Origin: Agrobacterium larrymoorei
GTDB lineage: Bacteria > Pseudomonadota > Alphaproteobacteria > Rhizobiales > Rhizobiaceae
DNA length: 64,000 nucleotides
Direction of reading: 5' to 3'
Assembly (NCBI RefSeq): GCF_030819275.1
Contig: NZ_JAUTBL010000002.1
Coordinates: 2,110,501-2,174,500 of the forward strand
The position numbers and the translations under genes are program-made. The notes below the pieces were generated by a model. It was given only the letters and a program-made list of their open reading frames with translations, did not search any database and was not told the origin of the DNA. Within the stretch, counting starts at the first letter, position 1. Each line of letters begins with the position of its first letter. Shown piece after piece: positions 28,213 through 36,363 of this stretch.

Positions 28213-30552
28213 ATGGACACCACCACATTCGAACGCGCCAAGAACGACGTCGATGGCAAGATGCACGGATCGCTTCGCCATGATTCAGCGCATAAGCATG
28301 TCACTGGAAGTGCCGAATATATCGACGACATTCCAGAACCGGCAGGACTGATCCATGGCGCGCTCGGTCTCTCGGACCGCGCGCACGCCGAGATCCTGTC
28401 CATGGACCTCTCCGAGGTCGAAGCCACCCCCGGCGTCGTCTGGGTGATGACCGGCAAGGACGTGCCGGGCGAAAACGATGTCTCCTCCGGTGGGCGCCAT
28501 GACGAGCCCTTGCTTGCGGAAACACTGGTGCAGTTCCACGGCCAGCCGATCTTCGCCGTCTTCGCCGAGACCCGCGATATTGCCCGCCATGCGGCGCGCA
28601 AGGCCAAGGTCACCTACAAGGATCTGCCGCACTTTACCGATATCGACGCCTCGCTCGAAAATGGCGAACCGCTCGTCACCCCCGGCATGGTGTTGCAACG
28701 AGGTGATGCGGAAGTCGAGATGGATGTCGCGCCGCGTCGCCTGACCGGCACGATGCGCATCGGCGGACAGGAACACTTCTATCTCGAAGGCCATATCGCC
28801 ATGGCGGTGCCCGGCGAGGATGACGAAGTGACGGTGTGGAGTTCCACGCAGCACCCCAGCGAAATTCAGCACATCGTCAGCCACATTCTGCAGGTGCCCT
28901 CCAATGCCGTTACCGTACAGGTGCGCCGCATGGGCGGCGGCTTCGGCGGCAAGGAAACGCAGGGCAATCAGTTTGCAGCACTTTGCGCCATCGCAGCCAA
29001 GAAGCTGAAGCGTGCCGTGAAAATCCGTCCGGACCGCGACGAAGACATGGTCGCCACCGGCAAGCGTCACGATTTCCGCGTCGATTACGAACTGGGCTTC
29101 GATGAGGAGGGTCGCATTCACGCCGTGGATGCGACTTACGCCGCCCGTTGCGGCTTCTCGTCCGATCTCTCCGGCCCCGTCACCGACCGCGCGCTGTTTC
29201 ATGCGGATTCGAGCTACTTCTATCCGCACGTCAAGCTTGCCTCCAAGCCGCTGAAAACCCACACGGTGTCCAACACCGCCTTCCGTGGCTTCGGCGGCCC
29301 GCAGGGCATGCTGGGTGCCGAGCGCTTCATCGAGGAAATCGCCTATGCGGTCGGCAAGGACCCGCTCGATATCCGCAAGCTGAACTTCTATGGCGAGACC
29401 GGCTCCGGCCGCACCACCACGCCCTATCATCAGGAAGTGGAAGACAACATCATTGCCCGCGTGGTGGAGGAACTGGAGACCTCCAGCGATTACCGCGCGC
29501 GCCGTGAGGCGATCGTCGCGTTCAATCGCACCAGCCCGGTCTTGCGCAAGGGCATCGCACTGACACCGGTGAAGTTCGGCATATCCTTCACCATGACCGC
29601 CTTCAACCAGGCGGGTGCCCTGGTGCATGTCTATAATGACGGCTCCATCCACCTGAACCATGGCGGCACGGAAATGGGCCAGGGCCTTTACACCAAGGTC
29701 GCGCAGGTCATTGCCGATACGTTCCAGGTCGATATCAGCCGGGTGAAGATCACCGCCACCACGACGGGCAAGGTGCCGAATACTTCGGCGACTGCCGCCT
29801 CCTCCGGTACCGATCTCAACGGCATGGCAGCGCTGGATGCAGCCCGACAGATCAAGGAACGGCTGATCAAATTCGCCGCTGAGAAGTGGAATGTCACGGA
29901 ACAGGATATCGCCTTCCTGCCAAACCGCATTCGCATCGGCGCAGAAGAAATCGCCTTCAATGATCTTGTCCGTCAGGCCTATTTCGCCCGCGTCCAACTG
30001 TCTGCCGCAGGCTTCTACAAGACGCCCAAAATCCATTGGGACCGCGCCGCCGGACGCGGCACGCCCTTCTATTACTATGCCTATGGCGCATCCTGTTCCG
30101 AAGTCACCATCGATACGCTGACCGGCGAATATATGATGGAGCGCACCGATATTCTCCACGACGTCGGCAAGTCGCTGAACCCGGCCATCGATATCGGCCA
30201 GATCGAAGGCGGCTTCGTCCAGGGCATGGGCTGGCTGACGACGGAAGAGCTCTGGTGGGATGGCAAGGGACGGCTGCGCACCCACGCCCCCTCCACCTAC
30301 AAGATCCCGCTCGCCTCCGACCGCCCGAAGATCTTCAACGTCAAGCTGGCGGAATGGTCCGAAAACGCCGAGCCCACGATCGGCCGCTCCAAGGCCGTCG
30401 GCGAACCGCCATTCATGCTCGCCAATTCGGTGCTGGAAGCGCTCTCCATGGCGGTTGCCTCGGTTGCCGATTACAAGGTCTGCCCACGTCTCGACGCCCC
30501 GGCAACGCCGGAGCGCGTGCTGATGGCGGTGGAGCGGTTGAAGAAGGTGTGA
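28213..30552 (+). CDS. xdhB: Xanthine dehydrogenase, molybdopterin subunit
   Basis: Catalytic large subunit, 779 residues. Motifs: GQEHFYLEGH, the molybdopterin-binding MGGGFGGKETQ near residue 243, FRGFGGPQGM, GGTEMGQGLYTK and the C-terminal active-site Glu in KAVGEPPFMLANSV. The family's arginine for purine binding is expected in the ERFIEEIA region. Three bases after xdhA and ten before xdhC. Long minus-strand open frames across it are artefacts of GC-rich coding. Confidence 0.96.
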   Translation: MDTTTFERAKNDVDGKMHGSLRHDSAHKHVTGSAEYIDDIPEPAGLIHGALGLSDRAHAEILSMDLSEVEATPGVVWVMTGKDVPGENDVSSGGRHDEPLLAETLVQFHGQPIFAVFAETRDIARHAARKAKVTYKDLPHFTDIDASLENGEPLVTPGMVLQRGDAEVEMDVAPRRLTGTMRIGGQEHFYLEGHIAMAVPGEDDEVTVWSSTQHPSEIQHIVSHILQVPSNAVTVQVRRMGGGFGGKETQGNQFAALCAIAAKKLKRAVKIRPDRDEDMVATGKRHDFRVDYELGFDEEGRIHAVDATYAARCGFSSDLSGPVTDRALFHADSSYFYPHVKLASKPLKTHTVSNTAFRGFGGPQGMLGAERFIEEIAYAVGKDPLDIRKLNFYGETGSGRTTTPYHQEVEDNIIARVVEELETSSDYRARREAIVAFNRTSPVLRKGIALTPVKFGISFTMTAFNQAGALVHVYNDGSIHLNHGGTEMGQGLYTKVAQVIADTFQVDISRVKITATTTGKVPNTSATAASSGTDLNGMAALDAARQIKERLIKFAAEKWNVTEQDIAFLPNRIRIGAEEIAFNDLVRQAYFARVQLSAAGFYKTPKIHWDRAAGRGTPFYYYAYGASCSEVTIDTLTGEYMMERTDILHDVGKSLNPAIDIGQIEGGFVQGMGWLTTEELWWDGKGRLRTHAPSTYKIPLASDRPKIFNVKLAEWSENAEPTIGRSKAVGEPPFMLANSVLEALSMAVASVADYKVCPRLDAPATPERVLMAVERLKKV

Positions 30553-30562
30553 GGCGAGAGCC

Positions 30563-31387
30563 GTGTCCCAAACACTGACGGCCTTCCTGGTTGAGGCACC
30601 CGCCATCCTCGTGGAGATCGAAGCAGTCAAGGGCTCGTCCCCACGCGAGGCTGGCACCTTCATGCTCGTATCGCCCACCCGCATCTGGGAGACGATCGGC
30701 GGCGGACAGTTCGAATATATGGCGATCGATCATGCCCGCGCCATGCTGGATGGCAAGACGGAGATCGACGTTCTGGACATTCCGCTCGGCCCGGAAATCG
30801 GCCAATGCTGCGGTGGGCGCACATTGTTGCGCTTTACCAGGGTGACTGACGCGGTCGCGGATGCGCTGACCAAACGAATGCAAGACGCGGAGGATCAGCA
30901 ACCCGCCGTCTTCATCTTCGGCGCCGGCCATGTCGGCAAGGCGCTGGCAAACAGCCTGTCGCTTCTGCCAATGTCCATCTCGGTTATCGAGACCCGCCGC
31001 GAGGAATTGGTGGGTCTTCCCAGCGAAGTTTCGACGCATCTGACAGCCATGCCGGAAGCGATGGTGAAGGACATCCCCGCAGGCGGCGCGGCAATCATCG
31101 TCACCCATGATCACGCGCTGGATTTCCTGATCGCCAAGGAAGCTTTAGCAAGGGACGACCTCGCCTATGTCGGCATGATCGGATCGAAGACCAAGCGCGC
31201 CACCTTCGCCAGCTGGTTCGCCCGCGAGGGGCATGTCGGCGCGCTTGACAAGCTGGTGCTGCCCATCGGCGGAACGCTGGTCAAAGACAAGCGCCCCGCG
31301 ATCATAGCGGCCTTGGTGACGTCCGAAGTGCTGGAGGCGATCCAGCGATATTCAGCTTTCAGAACCACATCAAAAACAGAATTGTAA
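30563..31387 (+). CDS. xdhC: Xanthine dehydrogenase maturation factor XdhC
   Basis: Binds and inserts sulfurated molybdenum cofactor into XdhB. The 274-residue product has an N-terminal XdhC/CoxI domain (EIEAVKGSSPREAGTFMLV, QCCGGR with paired Cys) and a Rossmann domain (VFIFGAGHVGKAL). GTG start ten bases after xdhB. The C-terminal end is odd: codons for IIAALVTSEVL (31301-31332) occur again in frame at 32137-32168, after which a different tail follows. The present tail EAIQRYSAFRTTSKTEL may therefore be a product of the insertion that brought in higBA. Confidence 0.92.
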   Translation: MSQTLTAFLVEAPAILVEIEAVKGSSPREAGTFMLVSPTRIWETIGGGQFEYMAIDHARAMLDGKTEIDVLDIPLGPEIGQCCGGRTLLRFTRVTDAVADALTKRMQDAEDQQPAVFIFGAGHVGKALANSLSLLPMSISVIETRREELVGLPSEVSTHLTAMPEAMVKDIPAGGAAIIVTHDHALDFLIAKEALARDDLAYVGMIGSKTKRATFASWFAREGHVGALDKLVLPIGGTLVKDKRPAIIAALVTSEVLEAIQRYSAFRTTSKTEL

Positions 31388-31402
31388 TCTAAAGATTACA
31401 AT
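31381..31402. promoter_or_regulatory. Palindrome upstream of higB, candidate TA operator
   Basis: ATTGTAATCT (31381-31390) and AGATTACAAT (31393-31402) form a perfect 10-bp inverted repeat with a 2-base centre. It overlaps the xdhC stop codon (TAA at 31385-31387). Antitoxins of the HigA type usually bind such palindromes at their own promoter. Confidence 0.7.
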
Positions 31403-31404
31403 TC

Positions 31405-31433
31405 TTGACACCCTAGTCTTCCAGCATTATGAT
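31405..31433 (+). promoter_or_regulatory. Promoter-like pair overlapping the higB start
   Basis: A perfect TTGACA (31405-31410) is followed after exactly 17 bases by TATGAT (31428-31433), which contains the higB ATG (31429-31431). A transcript from it would begin after this ATG, so it either serves only higA, or is a chance pair, or the true higB promoter lies further upstream. Confidence 0.4.
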
Positions 31434-31716
31434 CAAAATCCTTAAAACAGATACGTTTTCGGACTGGTTCACATCTCTAAGAGACGAGAGAGCACAAGCA
31501 CGGATCCAGGTGCGGATCGATCGCCTTTCTCTTGGTCTATTGGGTGACGTGAAGTTCTTCGATGGTATCGGTGAATTGCGTATCGACTACGGCCCTGGTT
31601 ATCGGGTCTACTTCACGCGAAAGGGGAATGAGATTGTTCTTCTTCTTAGCGGCGGCGATAAGGGCTCTCAACGGCGGGATATCGAACGCGCCTTGATCAT
31701 GGCTAAGGACATTTGA
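31429..31716 (+). CDS. higB: RelE/HigB-type toxin
   Basis: Probable ribosome-dependent mRNA interferase, 95 residues, of the phage Gp49-like HigB family. Characteristic features are the start MIKILKTDTFSDWFTSLRD, RAQARIQVRIDRL, and the GELRIDYGPGYRVYFTRKG strand pair carrying basic active-site candidates, then the LLLSGGDKGSQRRDIERA helix. It precedes its antitoxin by three bases, the reversed order typical of hig modules. Base composition is less GC-rich than xdhC. Located between the two copies of the xdhC 3' segment. Confidence 0.9.
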   Translation: MIKILKTDTFSDWFTSLRDERAQARIQVRIDRLSLGLLGDVKFFDGIGELRIDYGPGYRVYFTRKGNEIVLLLSGGDKGSQRRDIERALIMAKDI

Positions 31717-31719
31717 GAT

Positions 31720-32013
31720 ATGACGGAAATCAGTACTTGGGATCCCGTTGATTATCTGAATAGCGACGAAGCGATCATTGCTTACCTTGAGGCCTCGTTT
31801 GAAGATGGCGATCCAAAAATCATCGCGGTCGCTCTAGGCAATATCGCCAGAGCCAAGGGAATGAGCCAGATCGCCAAAGAAGCGGGGATTACCCGCGAAG
31901 CCCTCTATAAGTCGCTGAGCGAGAAGGGCGATCCCAAACTTTCCACCCTCATAGGTGTGATGAAGGCGCTTGGCCTGCGCCTCTCCGTGACCTCTGACGA
32001 AGAGGCTGCGTGA
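31720..32013 (+). CDS. higA: HigA-type antitoxin
   Basis: A 97-residue antitoxin with an HTH (about residues 45-80: NIARAKGMSQIAKEAGITREALYKSLSEKGDPKLSTLI) of the XRE/HigA-like kind, and an N-terminal segment likely to wrap the toxin. It should neutralise HigB and repress the operon through the palindrome at 31381-31402. Its stop codon lies nine bases before repeat copy A5. Confidence 0.9.
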   Translation: MTEISTWDPVDYLNSDEAIIAYLEASFEDGDPKIIAVALGNIARAKGMSQIAKEAGITREALYKSLSEKGDPKLSTLIGVMKALGLRLSVTSDEEAA

Positions 32014-32022
32014 GCATCGAGC

Positions 32023-32129
32023 TAACGCATGGCCCAATGAAAAGTGTTGAGCGGTTTTGCGATAACGACATGCGATAAAGCAAGGGCCTAAAGCGTCTGA
32101 GCGAATCTGAAAGGTCGCGACACGCTTTG
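32023..32129 (+). repeat. Repeat A copy 5
   Basis: Starts TAACGCATGG and ends CACGCTTTGG, with the shared GAGCGGTTTTGCGATAACGA and GAGCGAATCTGAAAGGTCGCG blocks. It lies directly between higA and the second copy of the xdhC segment. Confidence 0.85.
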
Positions 32130-32130
32130 G

Positions 32131-32229
32131 ATGATCATCATAGCGGCCTTGGTGACGTCCGAAGTGCTTCACGCAATTCATCGCTTTGCTGCACGGGCTC
32201 CGGCCCAATCCGGTTCCGCCCCTCGATGA
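32131..32229 (+). pseudogene. xdhC: Detached 3' end of xdhC
   Basis: An open stretch of 33 codons ending in TGA. Its first residues read IIIAALVTSEVL, the same as xdhC residues 247-256, and 32137-32168 is identical to 31301-31332 over 32 bases in the same reading frame. The downstream tail differs (HAIHRFAARAPAQSGSAPR). The likely meaning is that this is the original xdhC end, cut off by insertion of the higBA-A5 segment. It overlaps the 76-codon minus-strand gene. Confidence 0.65.
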
Positions 32230-32368
32230 AGCCGAGATCCCGCTTCAGATGGTCGCTCAACTCGTCATCGTGAAGCGTGTCCGACGGCTTATATCCTTCG
32301 CCGAACCAATCTGTGTTCCATAGCCACGCGAATATGCGCAGCCAGGCGTTTAACGCCATGGCACCCAT
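32138..32368 (-). CDS. Small protein of unknown function, DUF1127-like
   Basis: A 76-residue product whose middle, HDDELSDHLKRDLGFIEGR, resembles the conserved C-terminal motif of DUF1127 proteins (small Arg-rich alphaproteobacterial proteins, some regulating RNA or metabolism). The start at 32368 has AGGAG eight bases upstream. Its last ~30 residues are antisense to the detached xdhC end, so the natural C-terminus may be shorter. Divergent from the LysR gene. Confidence 0.6.
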   Translation of the reverse strand: MGAMALNAWLRIFAWLWNTDWFGEGYKPSDTLHDDELSDHLKRDLGFIEGRNRIGPEPVQQSDELREALRTSPRPL

Positions 32369-32472
32369 TGCTGTGTCTCCTCAGATGTTTTGATGCTGTG
32401 AGGAGAATTTGCTTGATTTTATCGCTGATAGCCAATGAAACGTCAGAGGGTATAGATGAAGAGAGCTTATCC

Positions 32473-33366
32473 ATGAAGATGTCGAGAAACGTCCCATTAA
32501 ACGCGCTGCGCGTGTTCGAAAGTGCGGCACGGCATTTGAGCTTCACCAAGGCGGGCGACGAGCTTGGCATGACGCAGACAGCCGTGAGCTACCAGATCAA
32601 GCTCTTGGAGGACTATGTGGGCGCCACGCTCTTCGTGCGCCGCCCGCGGCAGGTCACGCTCACTTCGGCGGCGGAGAAGCTGGCGCGGCAGACCTCCGAA
32701 GCTCTGACCATGCTGGAAACAGCCGTTGCCGATACTCGCAAAAGCGTCTCCGACGTGCTGACGATCTCCGCCACGCCGACCTTTGCTCAGCAATGGCTCG
32801 CACGGCGGCTCGGCAGTTTTCAGGAGGCCAATCCAAAGACAGCCGTTCACCTCGCTCTCAGCAACGAGATCGTCGATCTCCTGCGCGAAAACATCGACCT
32901 AGGCATTCGCTGGGGCAAGGGAGAATGGCCGGGCCTGATCGGCCACCGCATCATGCGCCTGGATTTTGCCCCTCTGCTCAGCCCGCTCTTGGCTGAGAAG
33001 ATCGGCGGCCTGAAAGAACCCGCCGATCTGTTGAAGCTCACCATCATCAGCCCGCAGGACCGGTGGTGGAAGCATTGGTTCCGCGAAGCCGGCGTGCCGG
33101 AAACAGACCTCGATAGCCGCACCGGCAGCAGCTTTGGCTTTCAGTATCTCGAAGCCGCATCCGCCATGGCAGGGCATGGCGTCGCCATCGTCAACCCCGC
33201 CCATTTTACCGAGGACATCGCCGCGGGACGACTGATTCAGCCCTTCGACCTCGTGTGCAATGACGGGCATGATTACTGGCTGGTCTATCCGGAAAGCCGT
33301 CGCAATGTGCCGAAGATCAAAATCTTCAGGGATTGGATCCTGTCGGAATTCGCAGACGCCGTTTGA
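32473..33366 (+). CDS. LysR-family regulator, GcvA-like
   Basis: A 297-residue regulator. The HTH is LSFTKAGDELGMTQTAVSYQIKLLED near residues 21-45, in the form typical of the GcvA branch (FTKAG-D-EL-x-x-TQ-x-AVS). A substrate-binding domain follows. The start at 32473 is used; the frame opens earlier at 32368, but that part lacks family similarity. It lies 112 bases upstream of puuD and in the same direction, so purine-responsive control of puuD-guaD is a reasonable inference, not shown. Confidence 0.88.
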   Translation: MKMSRNVPLNALRVFESAARHLSFTKAGDELGMTQTAVSYQIKLLEDYVGATLFVRRPRQVTLTSAAEKLARQTSEALTMLETAVADTRKSVSDVLTISATPTFAQQWLARRLGSFQEANPKTAVHLALSNEIVDLLRENIDLGIRWGKGEWPGLIGHRIMRLDFAPLLSPLLAEKIGGLKEPADLLKLTIISPQDRWWKHWFREAGVPETDLDSRTGSSFGFQYLEAASAMAGHGVAIVNPAHFTEDIAAGRLIQPFDLVCNDGHDYWLVYPESRRNVPKIKIFRDWILSEFADAV

Positions 33367-33478
33367 GGGACGGGACGACTTGCTTAAACGGCGCGACATT
33401 CCTGCGTAAAACACCGCATTGCCTCTTCCATCGCACAGCGATTTTTCGCATTGTGCGATACAAAGACAGGGGAATAGA

Positions 33479-34726
33479 ATGTACGAATACGCCATTGCGT
33501 GGGAATGGATGGCCTTTGCCGTCCGCTGGCTGCACGTGATCACCGCCATTGCCTGGATCGGCTCTTCCTTCTACTTCATCGCGCTCGATCTCGGGCTGGT
33601 CAAACGCCCGAACATGCCACCCGGCGCCTATGGCGAGGAGTGGCAGGTCCATGGTGGCGGCTTCTATCACATCCAGAAATATCTGGTCGCGCCTGCGCAG
33701 ATGCCGGAACATCTCACTTGGTTCAAATGGGAAAGCTACGCCACCTGGCTGTCCGGCTTTGCCATGCTCTGTATCGTCTATTATGGCGGTGCCGACCTCT
33801 TCCTCATCGATCATTCGGTGCTGGAGCTAACGCAGTTGCAGGCAATCGGCCTGTCGCTCGCCTCGCTTGCCGTCGGCTGGCTGTTTTACGATTTCCTCTG
33901 CAAATCTCCGCTTGGCAACAATACCTGGGGCCTGATGGTCGTGCTCTATGTGGCGCTGGTCGCCATGGCCTGGGGCTATACGCAGGTCTTTACCGGCCGC
34001 GCCGCCTTCCTGCATCTTGGTGCTTTTACCGCCACCATCATGTCGGCCAACGTCTTCTTCATCATCATCCCCAATCAGAAGATCGTCGTGGCCGACCTGA
34101 TCGCCGGTCGTACGCCGGACCCGAAATATGGCCGCATCGCCAAGCAGCGCTCGCTTCACAACAACTATCTGACGCTGCCCGTCATCTTCTTCATGCTGTC
34201 GAACCATTACCCATTGGCCTTTGCCACCAAGTTCAACTGGGTCATCGCAGCGCTCGTCTTCCTCATGGGCGTCACCATCCGCCACTGGTTCAACACCACC
34301 CATGCCCGCAAGGGTAAACCCACATGGACGTGGCTCGTCACGGCCATCATCTTCATCGTCATCATGTGGCTCTCAACTGTGCCGAAAGTGCTGACGGGCG
34401 AGCAAGAAGCCGCTGCTGCAAAGCTATCGCCCGCCCAGCAGATCTTTCTGACAGACGCGCATTTCGCCAGCGCTCGTGACGTGGTGCAGGGTCGCTGTTC
34501 CATGTGCCATGCCGCCGAGCCTGTTTGGGAGGGCGTTCCCTTCACGCCGAAAGCGGTGAAGCTCGAGACCGACGCACAAATCGCGGCCCATGCGCGGGAA
34601 ATCTATTTACAGGCAGGCCGCTCTCATGCCATGCCGCCCGGCAACATCACGGCGATTACGCCACAGGAACGCAAGGTGCTGACCGCCTGGTATGAAAGCG
34701 CCGTTTCCGAAGGAAAAACGGAATGA
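33479..34726 (+). CDS. puuD: Membrane-bound urate oxidase with cytochrome c domain
   Basis: Oxidises urate to 5-hydroxyisourate and passes electrons to the respiratory chain instead of making peroxide. The 415-residue product has about eight hydrophobic segments (first: WMAFAVRWLHVITAIAWIGSSFYFIAL) and a C-terminal cytochrome c domain with haem motif CSMCH near residue 342 and a distal Met candidate in SHAMPPGN. This is the PuuD architecture, characterised in Agrobacterium. The start at 33479 follows AGGGG. Its stop overlaps the guaD start (ATGA), so both should be co-translated. Confidence 0.95.
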   Translation: MYEYAIAWEWMAFAVRWLHVITAIAWIGSSFYFIALDLGLVKRPNMPPGAYGEEWQVHGGGFYHIQKYLVAPAQMPEHLTWFKWESYATWLSGFAMLCIVYYGGADLFLIDHSVLELTQLQAIGLSLASLAVGWLFYDFLCKSPLGNNTWGLMVVLYVALVAMAWGYTQVFTGRAAFLHLGAFTATIMSANVFFIIIPNQKIVVADLIAGRTPDPKYGRIAKQRSLHNNYLTLPVIFFMLSNHYPLAFATKFNWVIAALVFLMGVTIRHWFNTTHARKGKPTWTWLVTAIIFIVIMWLSTVPKVLTGEQEAAAAKLSPAQQIFLTDAHFASARDVVQGRCSMCHAAEPVWEGVPFTPKAVKLETDAQIAAHAREIYLQAGRSHAMPPGNITAITPQERKVLTAWYESAVSEGKTE

Positions 34727-36027
34727 CAATGCTGCTGCTGCGCGGACGCCTCTTGAGCTTCAAGCGCGCACCCCTCTCCATCGACGACACCGCAAGCTAT
34801 CTGTACATCGAGGATGGCGGATTGCTGGTCTCGGATGGGAAGATCGCAGCGATCGGCGACTATGCCGATATTCGCGCCCAAGCACCGGAAGATGTTGCTG
34901 AAAAGGATCACCGCCCTCACCTCCTCGTGCCGGGCCTCATCGACATGCACCTGCATTTTCCGCAGATGCAGGTCATCGGCTCCTATGCCGCCAACCTGTT
35001 GGAATGGCTGAACACCTATACGTTCCCGGAAGAATGCCGCTTCGTCGAAAGCGCCCATGCTCAGCGCATCGCCACACATTTCTACGATGAGCTGATCCGC
35101 CACGGCACCACCACTGCGGTCGCCTATTGCTCGGTCCACAAGACCTCCGCGGATGCGTTCTTTGCCGAAGCCATGAAGCGCAACATGCTGATGGTCGGCG
35201 GCAAGGTGATGATGGACCGCAACGCACCGCAAGGGCTCCTGGACACGCCGGAGCTCGGCTATGACGAGACGCGCCAGGTGATTGCCGACTGGCATGGCAA
35301 GGGCCGCAACCACGTGGCCATCACCCCCCGCTTTGCCATAACGTCGACACCGAAGCAGATGGAAGCCGCCCAGGCACTCGCGCAGGAGTTTCCCGATCTC
35401 TTCATCCAAACGCATCTCTCGGAAAATCTCGACGAGATCAAGTATACGTGCGAGCTATACCCTGAAGCGATCGACTATACGGACATTTATGTGCGTTACG
35501 GTCTGATGGGGAAGAAGACGCTACTCGGCCATGCCATTCATCTGTCCGATCGAGAAGCAGACGTGCTGTCGGAGACGGGTGCAGTCGCCGTCCATTGCCC
35601 GACCTCCAACCTGTTTATCGGCTCCGGTCTTTTCCCGATGAAGAAGCTGCAACGGCGTGAGAAGCCGGTGCGCATTGCAGTTGCGACCGATATCGGGGGC
35701 GGCTCCAGCTACTCCATGCTGCGCACGATGGATGAGGCCTACAAGATCCAGCAATTGCTCGGAGAGCGGCTGAACCCGCTGGAAAGCTGGTATCTGATGA
35801 CGCGCGGCAACGCCGAAGCCTTGTCGATGGTGGATCGGATCGGCACGCTCGATGCCGGAACCGATGCAGACATCACCGTCCTCAACGCCTCATCCACACC
35901 CGCCATGGCGCTGAAGATGGAAGTGGTCACATCGTTGACGGAAGAACTGTTCCTGATGCTGACGATGGGTGACGACAGGACCGTTGTAGAAACCTATGTG
36001 GCGGGTTCAGCAGCGAAGACTGCCTGA
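34723..36027 (+). CDS. guaD: Guanine deaminase
   Basis: Deaminates guanine to xanthine, the substrate of XdhAB. The 434-residue amidohydrolase has the zinc motif MHLHFPQ near residue 75, QTHLSEN, LGHAIHLSD and ATDIGGGSSYSM, all characteristic of GuaD. It starts within the puuD stop codon (ATGA overlap). The pair forms a purine operon. Confidence 0.95.
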   Translation: MTMLLLRGRLLSFKRAPLSIDDTASYLYIEDGGLLVSDGKIAAIGDYADIRAQAPEDVAEKDHRPHLLVPGLIDMHLHFPQMQVIGSYAANLLEWLNTYTFPEECRFVESAHAQRIATHFYDELIRHGTTTAVAYCSVHKTSADAFFAEAMKRNMLMVGGKVMMDRNAPQGLLDTPELGYDETRQVIADWHGKGRNHVAITPRFAITSTPKQMEAAQALAQEFPDLFIQTHLSENLDEIKYTCELYPEAIDYTDIYVRYGLMGKKTLLGHAIHLSDREADVLSETGAVAVHCPTSNLFIGSGLFPMKKLQRREKPVRIAVATDIGGGSSYSMLRTMDEAYKIQQLLGERLNPLESWYLMTRGNAEALSMVDRIGTLDAGTDADITVLNASSTPAMALKMEVVTSLTEELFLMLTMGDDRTVVETYVAGSAAKTA

Positions 36028-36363
36028 AACCGGATTGCAATCCTCCAAATGCGCTTCAGGTCCGTGCTTCTGCGAAGCGCGAGCGCCCACGCTGCTGGGA
36101 ACCTTTGACTCCCCCCTTGAGCAATCAATATTCAATATTACTTATATGCTGAAAGCAATATTACTCAAGTGTTACAATACTTAATTATATTTAAACTATA
36201 ATAGTCTTACCTAACAGCAGACAAGTAATGGTTGCCATGACGGCATGTGCCCTTTGTCATGTGTAAAGTCGCTCCGCCTAAATCCCTGCAGTGGCACCGG
36301 TTTCCGGTTCCAAAAGTGCTGCCCCTGCGTTGTAAAGGCATTTTTGACCGAAACGGAATATCT
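36028..36363. other. A/T-rich intergenic region upstream of the chemoreceptor gene
   Basis: 36120-36215 is strikingly A/T-rich against GC-rich flanks, with repeated ATATT/AATATT units. A TATAAT at 36197-36202 is a good -10 candidate; TTACAA at 36172-36177 is a weak -35 at 19 bases. It probably holds the mcp promoter. I see no gene. Confidence 0.5.

Noticed and set aside
28285..30684. 799-codon minus-strand open frame across xdhB
   Set aside because: It lies entirely opposite xdhB and the xdhC start, with Arg/Gly/Ala-rich composition and no domain. It results from GC-rich third positions.
31429..32013. Part of a larger integrated phage or genomic island
   Set aside because: The foreign-looking segment is under 1 kb, with no integrase, phage or conjugation gene nearby, so only a small insertion is supported.
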